This document shows, piece by piece, positions 15,129 to 23,225 of a DNA stretch of 33,078 bases. The stretch is from G963674505 sp964575975. Lineage in GTDB: Bacteria; Desulfobacterota; Desulfobacteria; Desulfobacterales; SKZT01. The position numbers were made by a program, and so were the translations under genes. Each line of letters begins with the position of its first letter. The first letter of the stretch is position 1. The notes under the pieces are model-generated. The model worked only from the letters and a program-made list of their open reading frames with translations, was not told the origin of the DNA and made no database searches. Where the stretch lies: NCBI GenBank assembly GCA_964575975.1, contig CAZNTU010000040.1:1-33078 (forward strand). The letters run 5' to 3'.

Positions 15129-15427
15129 ATGAAAAAAAACGCCGTCAGTTCGATTATTTTTCCACCAAATTATTAAGTTTGCCGTCGTTACGCACCGCTT
15201 TCCATAGCAGAGGAATCATACGATGGGGTTTACGGGTAGGGTCTGCACCAATCTTTCTTGACGGCTGGAAGTCGGGAGGACTGGGCTCCCTCATTGAAGC
15301 CCTTGCGAACTCTTTCGAATAAAACCTACCCAGGACGCTTTGCTGGATCAATGCGGGTTCCGGGAAATCCTTGAATTGTCGAGGGACAAAACACGCCCGC
15401 AGGCCCCCTGGTAGAGGATTGAGTTAG
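15129..15427 (+). pseudogene. Decayed 5' copy of the TupA-like binding-protein gene
   Basis: This stretch aligns with 11456-11760, starting at the ribosome-binding site (GGGGAGGATG against AAGGAGGATG). It shares ACGCTTTGCTGGATCAA (15335-15351 with 11666-11682). Split over frames it reads AEESYDGVYG, then LGSLIEALANSFE, then TLCWINAGSGKSL, against AEESCDAVYG, LGLLEALANAFGE and TLCWIKAGSGKSL in the intact protein. In-frame stops and at least one frameshift break it, and the 3' two thirds are missing. It covers roughly residues 1-105 of the intact protein and lies beyond the methyltransferase module, on the same strand as the intact gene. Confidence 0.85.
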
Positions 15428-15483
15428 CCCGCCTTGTTGTATCACGAGCTTGGGAAATACGCATGCTATCGAGCCGAATAGTT

Positions 15484-15741
15484 TTATGACGCTGAAATTG
15501 GCTCGGCTGGCATAAGCAATATATGATAACCGTATTCCATGAAAATATCCGAGAGAAAATCGCCGGAAAAATCTATCAACTCGTTAAAGGCTTCGTCGTT
15601 CTCCGGCGGGAAAACCCACAGCCATAGTGTCTCAGGATCGTCGAAACCTTCCGTGATCCTTAACAATTCGATTCCTGGAAATTTTTCCCTTAACCGGCTC
15701 ATTATATATTCAATCAATTCTTTCTGTTTAAAATTGATCAT
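15484..15741 (-). CDS. Small acidic partner of the UPF0332 gene (possible antitoxin)
   Basis: The 85-residue acidic protein overlaps the UPF0332/HEPN gene by 4 bp (ATGA), so the two are translationally coupled. I do not recognise it as a named family. Its layout (a helix, then IELLRITEGFDDPETLWLWVF, then a helix ending SDIFMEYGYHILLMPAEP) resembles a minimal nucleotidyltransferase of the MNT class. However, the GSxxxG and DxD active-site motifs are absent. MNT proteins are the usual antitoxin partners of HEPN toxins, so an inactive MNT-like antitoxin is a reasonable but unproven guess. Confidence 0.7.
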   Translation of the reverse strand: MINFKQKELIEYIMSRLREKFPGIELLRITEGFDDPETLWLWVFPPENDEAFNELIDFSGDFLSDIFMEYGYHILLMPAEPISAS

Positions 15742-16112
15742 TTCTCGACAACCTTTACAATGAATTCGATCATTTCTCTTGCCTTGTCAATTTGACGACG
15801 AGCTGCGTTCTTGCTTACCTGGTCGTCCGAATAGTCGGCGCGATTTCCGACCATTTGCATACTCGCCAAATATGACTTCATTTTTTCGGGGAATATTTTC
15901 CTGCTCGAAATCAATTTCGCACTAAATTCCGCTTGAAGCCACTTATAATCCAGCTTTTCGCGTTTGATGCCGAAGAAATACAACACCGCAACCGCCGCTT
16001 GAAAAGCGGAGTAATAGGCTCTATTGGCACAGGCATCGTGAAAGCCGTTTTCGAAACAAATTTGAGCGACTTCCAGATTATCCATGGATTTCCGTAAGAA
16101 TTCAGATTCCAT
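15738..16112 (-). CDS. UPF0332-type HEPN domain protein (possible toxin)
   Basis: From the ATG at 16112 (MESEFLRKSM) the product is 124 residues. It shows the UPF0332/HEPN pattern: CFENGFHDACANRAYYSAFQ, then YFFGIKREKLDYKWLQAEF, then the late MVGNRADYSDDQVSKNAA segment, where this subfamily has R-x-ADY rather than the R-x4-6-H RNase motif. Helices make up the whole protein. Alternative starts are ATGs at 16130 and 16127 and a TTG at 16142. HEPN proteins of this group pair with nucleotidyltransferases in toxin-antitoxin or defence loci; here the partner is the small coupled gene downstream. Activity cannot be told from the sequence because the catalytic motif is not canonical. Confidence 0.75.
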   Translation of the reverse strand: MESEFLRKSMDNLEVAQICFENGFHDACANRAYYSAFQAAVAVLYFFGIKREKLDYKWLQAEFSAKLISSRKIFPEKMKSYLASMQMVGNRADYSDDQVSKNAARRQIDKAREMIEFIVKVVEK

Positions 16113-16443
16113 GAAAACAATTTGCATCATAACAATGTACAAAACAATAAAAGAACCGATTTCGATGCGAATCTACGAACAAGTATTGTCCATGTACTCA
16201 TGTATTCGCTCGCCAGCCATCCGTCCCTTGGAGAGCCCCCGGCGGTGGATTCGAACCTTTTCAGTAAAAGAATCATTGCCAAACGGTCGGGCGGGTTCTA
16301 TGATGCCGAAAAACAATTAGGAATGGGGCGCAACGGTTCGGGACGGCTCGTCAAGCGTCGTTTCGAACCGGAGTTAGCGAAAGGAATAAAAGCCGTGAAT
16401 TTCAAACCGGAAACAATTGCGCACGAGTGGTGAAACAACCGTC
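16113..16443. other. Intergenic space between HEPN pair and efflux operon
   Basis: The two flanking genes are divergent, so this 331-bp stretch should hold promoters for both, but I see no convincing -35/-10 pair. A 103-codon plus-strand frame (16122-16433) runs through it; its composition is mixed and I recognise no family. A T-arm-like sequence (GGTTCGAATCC on the minus strand, near 16247-16257) is present without a tRNA around it. Confidence 0.4.
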
Positions 16444-17502
16444 ATGTTGAAAATCGTATTGCGTTTGATATTGATTGCGCTGCTTGCGGGGGGCGGATAT
16501 CTGGCCTACAAGCATTTCACCTTCGAAGAACGGACTGAGAATAAAAACGAGTTGGTCGTCCACGGCAACGTGGATATCCGGGAGGCGAACCTGGCGTTCA
16601 ACGCGAGCGAGCGGATCGTGGAGATCGCAGTCGAGGAGGGGGACCGGGTGGAGAAGGGGCGGGTGTTGGCCCGGTTGAGAAGCGAGCTTTTCGAGCTTGC
16701 TGTCTTGCGAAGCGAGGCGCAGGTCGAGGCGCAGCGTTCGCTCGTATCGGAACTGGAATCGGGCGCGCGGCCGGAGGAAATCCAGAAGGCGCGGGCCGAG
16801 GTCGAGGCCGTGCGGGAAAAAGCGGAAAACGCCGAGCGCACGAGTCGCCGTCTCCAATCCTTGGCCTCCAAGAACTTGGCTTCCAAGCAGGACGCGGAAG
16901 ACGCCGAGGCGGCTGCGGAAGTCGCACGCGCCCAGCTGAAGGCCGCGACAGAGTCATTGAATCTTGTCCTGGCCGGACCTCGCGAGGAACAGATCGCCGC
17001 GGCCAAGCAAAAACTCGAAGCCTACCGGGCGGAATTGCGAATCGCCCGCCAAAACCTGGAGGACACTGTTTTACTCGCTCCCTCCGACGGGATTATTCGC
17101 AACCGGATTCTGCAAGTCGGGGACATGGCGTTTCCCCAAAAGCCGGTCCTCACGCTGGCCCTGTCGGACCCCGTCTGGGTCCGGGCCTACGTTTCCGAAC
17201 CCGAGCTGGGAAAGGTCCGGCCCGGCATGAAAGCCTTCGTCAAAACCGACAGCTTCCCGAACAAGTCCTACGACGCATGGGTCGGGTACATCTCCCCCAC
17301 GGCGGAATTCACCCCGAAAGCCGTCCAGACCCCGGACGTCAGGACCCAGCTGGTCTATCAGACCCGAATATTCGTCTGCAACCCCGAAAACCAGCTTCGC
17401 ATGGGCATGCCCGCCGACGTGGTCATTCCCTTGGACCAACCTTCTCCGGAAAATCCGGACGCCTCCCCTCCCCCGTGCGGAGGTTCCGATGAAAGCAAAT
17501 GA
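16444..17502 (+). CDS. HlyD/YbhG-type periplasmic adaptor (membrane fusion protein)
   Basis: The 352-residue protein starts at an ATG at 16444 (MLKIVLRLIL) with a single N-terminal membrane helix. It has the order of the HlyD/YbhG family: a lipoyl-like half (VVHGNVDIREANLAFNASER, then VEEGDRVEKGRVLARL), a long Ala/Glu/Arg-rich coiled-coil hairpin (about 85-190), the second lipoyl half (LLAPSDGIIRNRILQVGDMA) and beta-barrel parts. It would bridge the inner-membrane ABC exporter and the TolC-type channel encoded downstream. A TTG 27 bp upstream is an alternative start. Its 3' end overlaps the ATPase gene by 14 bp, which indicates one operon. Confidence 0.93.
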   Translation: MLKIVLRLILIALLAGGGYLAYKHFTFEERTENKNELVVHGNVDIREANLAFNASERIVEIAVEEGDRVEKGRVLARLRSELFELAVLRSEAQVEAQRSLVSELESGARPEEIQKARAEVEAVREKAENAERTSRRLQSLASKNLASKQDAEDAEAAAEVARAQLKAATESLNLVLAGPREEQIAAAKQKLEAYRAELRIARQNLEDTVLLAPSDGIIRNRILQVGDMAFPQKPVLTLALSDPVWVRAYVSEPELGKVRPGMKAFVKTDSFPNKSYDAWVGYISPTAEFTPKAVQTPDVRTQLVYQTRIFVCNPENQLRMGMPADVVIPLDQPSPENPDASPPPCGGSDESK

Positions 17503-19297
17503 CCGGATGGATTCCTCTCCGGACGACGAGCCGGGCGAACCGGACGACGCGGAAATCGTCGTATCCATAGAGGCCGCAAGCAAGAGCTTCAAGAGGGGAA
17601 AGCGGACCGTGAACGCATTGGATCGAGCCGAATTGAGGGCGACCAAGGAAAGGATCACGGGGTTGGTCGGACCGGACGGGGCCGGAAAGACAACCCTCAT
17701 GCGTCTTCTCGCGGGGTTGCTTAGACCCGACTCGGGAAAGATCATGGTGCTGGGCGAAGATGCGGCCAAGCACCCGTTGAAGGTCCAGGCGATGGTCGGC
17801 TACATGCCCCAGCGCTTCGGCTTGTACGAGGACTTGTCCGTCATGGAAAACATGGACCTGTACGCGGACCTCCAAGGGGTAGCCAAGCGGGACCGGAAGG
17901 AAAAGTACGAACAGCTCATGGCAATGACCAACCTGGGCGATTTCACGACCCGCCTGGCGGGACGCCTTTCCGGGGGAATGAAGCAGAAGCTGGGCTTGGC
18001 CTGCGTGATGATTCGCTCGCCGGAGCTTCTGATTCTGGACGAACCCACGGTCGGAGTCGACCCCGTCTCCCGACGGGAGCTGTGGGCCATCGTGAACCGC
18101 CTCGTGAAAACGGAAGGCATGAGCGTCCTGTTGAGCACGACGTATTTGGACGAGGCCGAGCGTTGCGACGAGGCGGCCATGCTCCACGAAGGAAAGGTTC
18201 TGGATTTCGGGAAGCCGGAAAGGCTGAGCGCGCGCCGATCCGGCAGGACGTTTCTCCTTGCCGCTCCTGGAGTCAAAAAAAGACGCCTGCAAAAAAAAGC
18301 CTCCCAGGCCGACGGCGTGCTCGACGCCATAATCTACGGCGACAAGGTTCGGATCGTGACCTACGACGATCTCGCCCCCACGCCCGAGTCTTTGGGGCTG
18401 GACGCCGAAAACGCCACGGTGGAGAAGACCGCACCCAGGTTCGAGGACGAGTACGTGGCGCTCCTGAAGGAAAGGTCGCCCCAAAAGACCGAGGTGGAGT
18501 ACGGGACCTCTTTCGCTTCGGGAAACGGAAAATTGTCCGACCCTTCGGAGGCCGTAATCGTAGCGGAGCGCGTGAGAAAGAAATTCGGGGATTTCTACGC
18601 GGTCAAGGATGTAACGTTCGATGTCCGTCGGGGAGAGGTGTTCGGTCTCCTGGGAGCGAACGGAGCCGGAAAGACCACGACGTTCCGCATGATCTGCGGA
18701 CTTCTTCCCGCGAGCGAGGGGACGCTTCGCGTGGCCGGACGGGATCTTCGCACCGCCGCCGCCGAGGCCAGGGCCAAGATCGGATACATGTCCCAAAAAT
18801 TTTCCCTCTACGGACAATTGAGCGTACTGGAAAACCTCGAATTTTTCGGCGGCGCGTACAATCTCAAAAACAGGCGGAAACGGGAACGGATCGAATGGGC
18901 CCTGGAGCAGTTCGATTTGAAGGAAATCGCCGATTCGGCCAGCGTGGAACTTCCGCTGGGATACAAACAGCGCCTCGCCCTGGCCTGCGCACTCATGCAC
19001 GAACCGGAGATCCTGTTCCTGGACGAACCGACCTCCGGGGTCGATCCCATGGCCCGGCGCGAGTTCTGGGCGCACATCAACGGCCTTGCCGAAAACGACG
19101 TCACCGTAATGGTCACCACCCACTTCATGGAGGAGGCGGAATACTGCGACCGTCTCGCGCTGATGATGTCCGGGGAAATCCTGGCCCTGGGAACGCCGTC
19201 GGAAGTGAAAGACCAAGCGCGGAGCAAGGGGGAAGGGAAAATCGAAAGCATGGAGGAGGCCTTCATCGCTCTGGTAGAGGCGCGGGGGGAAAACTGA
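17489..19297 (+). CDS. Double-NBD ABC exporter ATPase (YbhF-like)
   Basis: The 602-residue protein has two ABC ATPase domains. NBD1 has Walker A GPDGAGKTT (61-69), signature LSGGMKQK (160-167) and Walker B LLILDEPTVGVDP (180-192). NBD2 has Walker A GANGAGKTTT (about 389-398), a degenerate signature in LPLGYKQRLAL in place of LSGG, and Walker B ILFLDEPTSGVDP. The same asymmetry occurs in YbhF and RbbA-like drug exporters. A linker of about 90 residues joins the domains. The ATG at 17489 has GGAGG in front and lies inside the 3' end of the adaptor gene. It energises the two ABC-2 permeases that follow. Confidence 0.94.
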   Translation: MKANDRMDSSPDDEPGEPDDAEIVVSIEAASKSFKRGKRTVNALDRAELRATKERITGLVGPDGAGKTTLMRLLAGLLRPDSGKIMVLGEDAAKHPLKVQAMVGYMPQRFGLYEDLSVMENMDLYADLQGVAKRDRKEKYEQLMAMTNLGDFTTRLAGRLSGGMKQKLGLACVMIRSPELLILDEPTVGVDPVSRRELWAIVNRLVKTEGMSVLLSTTYLDEAERCDEAAMLHEGKVLDFGKPERLSARRSGRTFLLAAPGVKKRRLQKKASQADGVLDAIIYGDKVRIVTYDDLAPTPESLGLDAENATVEKTAPRFEDEYVALLKERSPQKTEVEYGTSFASGNGKLSDPSEAVIVAERVRKKFGDFYAVKDVTFDVRRGEVFGLLGANGAGKTTTFRMICGLLPASEGTLRVAGRDLRTAAAEARAKIGYMSQKFSLYGQLSVLENLEFFGGAYNLKNRRKRERIEWALEQFDLKEIADSASVELPLGYKQRLALACALMHEPEILFLDEPTSGVDPMARREFWAHINGLAENDVTVMVTTHFMEEAEYCDRLALMMSGEILALGTPSEVKDQARSKGEGKIESMEEAFIALVEARGEN

Positions 19298-20482
19298 ATG
19301 GAAAAAACCGGCGAAAAAACACGAAACGGAAGCCGACCCGTTCGGACGAAGCCCCGAACGCGGGGAGGACGTTTCATGCGTATGAAGGGTCTTGTCCGCA
19401 AGGAATTCCTGCAAATCGCGAGGGACCCCAGCAGCATAGCCATCGCGTTCGTCCTCCCCGCCGTGCTCCTGATCATCCACGGGTACGGAGTCTCCCTGGA
19501 CGCGAAGAACGTCCCCGTGGCCGCGACCGCCGATAATTCCGACCCTGCCGTGGAATCCGTGATCGCCGCCTTCGAGGGCTCCGAATATTTCGACGTGAAA
19601 CGCTTCCGCTCCATGCCAGAGGCGATGGAGGCTCTCCGTGAACACAAAGTCCAAGGGATAATCCGGTTCCAGTCCGATTTCACCCGCAAACTGAAAGGTT
19701 CGGGGTACGCGCCAATCCAGGTCGTCTTAAACGGCGTGGACGCCAACACGGCCCGGATGGTCTCGGGCTACAGCGAAGGCGTCTGGGTCAACTGGATGGC
19801 CGATTACGCTAGGCGAAACGGGGAATCGTTCGGACAACCCGTTGACTTGGTGTTCCGCGTGTGGTTCAACAGCGAGATGAGAAGCCGAAACTTCCTCGTT
19901 CCCGGATTGATCGCGGTGAACATGACCTTGATCGGCGCGCTTTTGACCGCCATGGTCATGGCGCGGGAGTGGGAGCGGGGAACTATGGAGGCTCTGATGG
20001 TCACGCCGGTCTCCATGGGCGAAATCCTGGTCGGAAAACTGATTCCCTATTTTATAATGGGCATGGGAGGAATGGTCTTGTCCGTGGCAATGGCAATCTG
20101 GATATTCGACGTTCCCCTGCGGGGGTCCTTTCTCCTGCTGGCGGGAGCTTCGGCCGTGTTTCTTCTGGTGGCGCTCGGGATGGGCCTCTTGATATCGATC
20201 ATCGCGAAAAACCAGTTCGTGGCGGGGCAAGCGGCGATCATAGTAACGTTTCTCCCGGCGTTCCTGCTTTCGGGATACGTGTTCGACATCCGAAGCATGC
20301 CCGAACCGGTCCAGGTGATTACGCACATCGTGGCCGCGCGCTATTTCATCTCCATTTTGCAGTCGTCGTTCCTGGCGGGGGACATTCCGGCCGTCGTTCT
20401 TCCGAACGTCGCGGCTCTTTTCATTATGGCGGTCCTGCTTTTGGGCCTTTGTTTCGCAAAATCGAGAAAAAGACTGGATTGA
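19298..20482 (+). CDS. ABC-2 type permease (YbhS-like)
   Basis: The protein is up to 394 residues. It has an N-terminal helix after KEFLQIARDPSSIAIAF, a large periplasmic domain (about 60-200) and a C-terminal block of five helices, beginning NFLVPGLIAVNMTLIGALLTAMVMAREWERGTMEALMVTP, the hallmark of ABC-2 drug/export permeases. The ATG at 19298 directly follows the ATPase stop. An in-frame ATG at 19376 has a better GGGGAGG site and starts exactly at the conserved MKGLVRKEF, so the first 26 basic residues may not be translated. It forms a heterodimer with the next gene product. Confidence 0.92.
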   Translation: MEKTGEKTRNGSRPVRTKPRTRGGRFMRMKGLVRKEFLQIARDPSSIAIAFVLPAVLLIIHGYGVSLDAKNVPVAATADNSDPAVESVIAAFEGSEYFDVKRFRSMPEAMEALREHKVQGIIRFQSDFTRKLKGSGYAPIQVVLNGVDANTARMVSGYSEGVWVNWMADYARRNGESFGQPVDLVFRVWFNSEMRSRNFLVPGLIAVNMTLIGALLTAMVMAREWERGTMEALMVTPVSMGEILVGKLIPYFIMGMGGMVLSVAMAIWIFDVPLRGSFLLLAGASAVFLLVALGMGLLISIIAKNQFVAGQAAIIVTFLPAFLLSGYVFDIRSMPEPVQVITHIVAARYFISILQSSFLAGDIPAVVLPNVAALFIMAVLLLGLCFAKSRKRLD

Positions 20483-20495
20483 GACGGACAGGCGT

Positions 20496-21605
20496 ATGTT
20501 TCACAGGGTCCTCGCATTGATCAAAAAGGAGTTTCTGGCGATATTCAAGGACAAGAAGAGCCGCATGACGGTGATCGTGCCGCCGCTGGTCCAGTTGATG
20601 GTGTTCGGCTACGCGGCCACGTACGATTTGAACGACGTGCCTTTCGCCGTGTTCGACGAAGACCGAGGAGCGCTTTCGCGGGAGCTTGTTTCCAAATTCA
20701 CGGGTTCTCCGAACTTTCACGAGTACGCCCGCGTGGAGAGGCTGGAAACCGTCCGGAAACTGATCGACCGTCGCGAAATTCTTCTCGCGCTGCACGTGCC
20801 ACAGAACTTCGGCAAAAAAATCCTGACCGGAGAAACCGGCGACGTGCAGCTGATCGTGGACGGAAGAAACTCCAACACGGCCATGATCGCCCTCAACTAC
20901 GCGAGAGAGATCGTGACGGGCTTCAACCGGGAGCTGATATCGCGCCGGGGAGAATCGGTCATGCCGACGGAGTTGAAAATCCGGGCGTGGTACAATCAAA
21001 ACCTGGTCAGCCGGTGGTTTGTCGTGCCGGGAATCATGGGAGTCCTGACTTTGCTGGTGACCATGATCGTCACTGCCCTTTCGGTGGCCAGGGAACGGGA
21101 GCAGGGCACGTTCGACCAGCTTCTCGTAACTCCGCTTCGTCCCGTGGAAATACTGATGGGAAAATCGATCCCCGGCCTGCTCATCGGCTTTTTCGAGGGG
21201 ACCGTTTGCCTGACGGTCGCGCTGCTTTGGTTCGAGGTTCCGTTTCGGGGAAGCTTTCTGTTCCTTTACGCCGGACTTTGTCTGTTTCTCGTCTCGGCAG
21301 TGGGCATAGGGCTGATGATATCGTCGCTCGCGGTCACCCAGCAGCAGGGACTCCTGGGGGCCTTTTTGTTCATGGTGCCGGCCGTGATTCTGTCGGGATT
21401 CACCACCCCCATCGAGAACATGCCGCCGCTGGTTCAAAAGCTCACGCTCTTAAACCCCCTGAGGCATTTCATGGTGGTCCTGCGCGGCGCGTTCCTGGAG
21501 GACGCCCCCGCGTCGGTCTACCTGCAACAATTCTGGCCGATGGCCGTGATCGGGGGAGTCGCGCTGAGTTTCGCGGTTTGGTTGTTCAGGAGGAGGGCTA
21601 TATGA
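20496..21605 (+). CDS. ABC-2 type permease (YbhR-like)
   Basis: The 369-residue protein has the same architecture as its upstream neighbour: N-terminal helix after LIKKEFLAIFKDKKSRM, a periplasmic domain, and five C-terminal helices beginning SRWFVVPGIMGVLTLLVTMIVTALSVAREREQGTFDQLLVTPL. SGFTTPIENMPPLVQKLTLL before the last helix is typical of YbhR/YhhJ proteins. The gene starts 13 bp after its paralogue and overlaps the TolC-type gene by 4 bp. The substrate is not predictable from sequence; family members export drugs or cholate-like compounds. Confidence 0.93.
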   Translation: MFHRVLALIKKEFLAIFKDKKSRMTVIVPPLVQLMVFGYAATYDLNDVPFAVFDEDRGALSRELVSKFTGSPNFHEYARVERLETVRKLIDRREILLALHVPQNFGKKILTGETGDVQLIVDGRNSNTAMIALNYAREIVTGFNRELISRRGESVMPTELKIRAWYNQNLVSRWFVVPGIMGVLTLLVTMIVTALSVAREREQGTFDQLLVTPLRPVEILMGKSIPGLLIGFFEGTVCLTVALLWFEVPFRGSFLFLYAGLCLFLVSAVGIGLMISSLAVTQQQGLLGAFLFMVPAVILSGFTTPIENMPPLVQKLTLLNPLRHFMVVLRGAFLEDAPASVYLQQFWPMAVIGGVALSFAVWLFRRRAI

Positions 21606-23197
21606 AAAGCCATCTGAAACGAAGCATCCTCGGGTTCCGTTTTTTGGTCCTCGCTTTGGCTTGTCTTTTCCCGGCTTCGGTTCTCGGGCAAAACCAGCCG
21701 GGAGAAACGACGATCGCTCCCGGAGAGGCGGTACTCCGGGGAATCGAAGCCAATTTCGGGCTCAAGGCCCAACGACTCGATATTCCCCAACGAAAAGAGG
21801 ACTTGGTCGAAAACGAGGCCCGTTTCGATCCGTCCTTGGAGGCGTCCGTTAACGCCTCCGACCGGAAACTTCCCACCGGTCTGGTCTTCTACGAAAACGG
21901 GCATGACGAATCGGAATCCTTGGGCGCGAGCGCCGGGGTCTCGAAAACGTTCCGCACCGGTCTGCAAGGAAGCGTTTCGCTCGAAACCGGTCGCACGGAG
22001 GACAACTTCATCCCAGACGCAATCGATCCCGAGTATCGAACGGTCGCGACGCTGAACTTTGTTCAGCCGATCCTCCGGGATTTCGGGGTCGATATCAACA
22101 GCACCGGGATAAACGTGGCCAAAAACAGGATCGAGATGGCGTTCATGGCCTACGCGCATGCGGCAGGAGACCTGGGCGAACGGATAGAAAGCCTTTATTA
22201 CGACGTTTGCCGGATCGAGGCCGTTTTGAAGTTCCGGATCGAATCCATGAAGCTTGCCGACGAACTGAGAGACGCCAACCAGAGTCGCTTTGAAAACGGC
22301 ATGATCCCGATCACGCCCGTAACCGAGGCGAAAACGGCCGTGACCGACCGCCGGGAAAGAACGATCCTGGCAGAGCAGGATTTGGAGACCGCCTCCAACT
22401 TGCTCAAAAACCTATTGGAAATCGGCCCGGACGAGCCTCTGTTCGATAAAACAATCGCGACCGTTCCCATGCCGCCGTCTTCGCAATCCTACCCGTCGAA
22501 GGAAACCGCGCTGGCGACAGCCATGGAACGGCGATCCGACTTGAAAGAGATGGAGATAGCCATGAAAAACGGGGAACTGATGATCGCGTGGTACGAAAAC
22601 CAGAAGCTGCCCCGGCTGGATATCGTAGCGACGGCCGGATCGAGCGGACTCTCGGGCGGGGACGACCCGGTCGATCTGTTCGGGGTCGTCCAGCGAAGCC
22701 CCCATACAGGGAATTATTCGAGATCGTTTTCGCGGACGATCGAAGGCGACGGTCACGAATGGGCCGCAGGCCTTCGTTTTGTTTATCCTTTCGGAAACCG
22801 GGCCGCGCAATCGCGTTATGTCAAAAGCAAATACGACAAGCGACGGTTGGAATACCTGTACGAGAGATTGAAAGGGCAGGTCCGAACGGAGGCCCTGAAC
22901 GGGCACGTGGCGGTCGTCAAAAGTCACGACCGAGTGAAGGAAGCCGAAAAATTCGTCGATTTGGCGCGCGAGACGCTGGAGCAGGAAAACCAACTGCTGA
23001 TCGAGGGCCTGTCCACCACGTTCAAAATCCTGGACCACCAGGAAAAGCTGGTATCCGCCCGCATCCGCCATGTTTCGGCATTGGCCGATTTCCATAAAAG
23101 CCTGGCGAAACTCTACCGTGCAACGGGGGAGAATCTGGAGAGACACGGGATCGAGTTGGAAGCGGGAATTAAACTCATTGAAGCCAAGCCCGATTAG
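21602..23197 (+). CDS. TolC-family outer membrane efflux protein
   Basis: The 531-residue precursor starts at an ATG at 21602 with AGGAGGAGGGC upstream, and overlaps the permease gene by ATGA. A Sec signal (FRFLVLALACLFPASVLG) is followed by two repeats of the outer-membrane-factor type, rich in long Ala/Glu/Lys helices (for example the stretch around AAGDLGERIESLYYDVCRIE and the one around VDLARETLEQENQLL) and beta segments (TVATLNFVQPILRDFG, AAGLRFVYPFGNRAA). It is the exit duct of the exporter. Having its own TolC-type gene makes the unit self-contained, unlike E. coli ybhGFSR, which borrows TolC. Confidence 0.9.
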   Translation: MKSHLKRSILGFRFLVLALACLFPASVLGQNQPGETTIAPGEAVLRGIEANFGLKAQRLDIPQRKEDLVENEARFDPSLEASVNASDRKLPTGLVFYENGHDESESLGASAGVSKTFRTGLQGSVSLETGRTEDNFIPDAIDPEYRTVATLNFVQPILRDFGVDINSTGINVAKNRIEMAFMAYAHAAGDLGERIESLYYDVCRIEAVLKFRIESMKLADELRDANQSRFENGMIPITPVTEAKTAVTDRRERTILAEQDLETASNLLKNLLEIGPDEPLFDKTIATVPMPPSSQSYPSKETALATAMERRSDLKEMEIAMKNGELMIAWYENQKLPRLDIVATAGSSGLSGGDDPVDLFGVVQRSPHTGNYSRSFSRTIEGDGHEWAAGLRFVYPFGNRAAQSRYVKSKYDKRRLEYLYERLKGQVRTEALNGHVAVVKSHDRVKEAEKFVDLARETLEQENQLLIEGLSTTFKILDHQEKLVSARIRHVSALADFHKSLAKLYRATGENLERHGIELEAGIKLIEAKPD

Positions 23198-23198
23198 C

Positions 23199-23225
23199 GC
23201 TTTCGTGAAAGCACGGTCTTTTCTT
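23199..23225 (+). terminator. Weak bidirectional hairpin between convergent genes
   Basis: GCTTT-CGTG-AAAGC (23199-23212) is followed by ACGG and a T-rich run on the plus strand. The stem is only five base pairs. It sits in the 26-bp gap between the TolC-type gene and the HD-GYP gene, where a terminator is expected. Confidence 0.35.

Noticed and set aside
16240..16270. tRNA-like T-arm sequence (GGTTCGAATCC on the minus strand)
   Set aside because: The flanking bases do not make a T-stem, and no anticodon arm, D-arm or acceptor stem can be built around it. It could be chance or a small remnant.
17423..19654. 743-codon minus-strand frame opposite the ABC ATPase
   Set aside because: It is an antisense shadow. 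The plus strand carries two full sets of Walker and signature motifs with a ribosome-binding site.
20987..21601. In-frame upstream extension of the TolC-type protein
   Set aside because: It lies inside the permease gene in another frame. The ATG at 21602 has a strong ribosome-binding site and is followed by a proper signal peptide.
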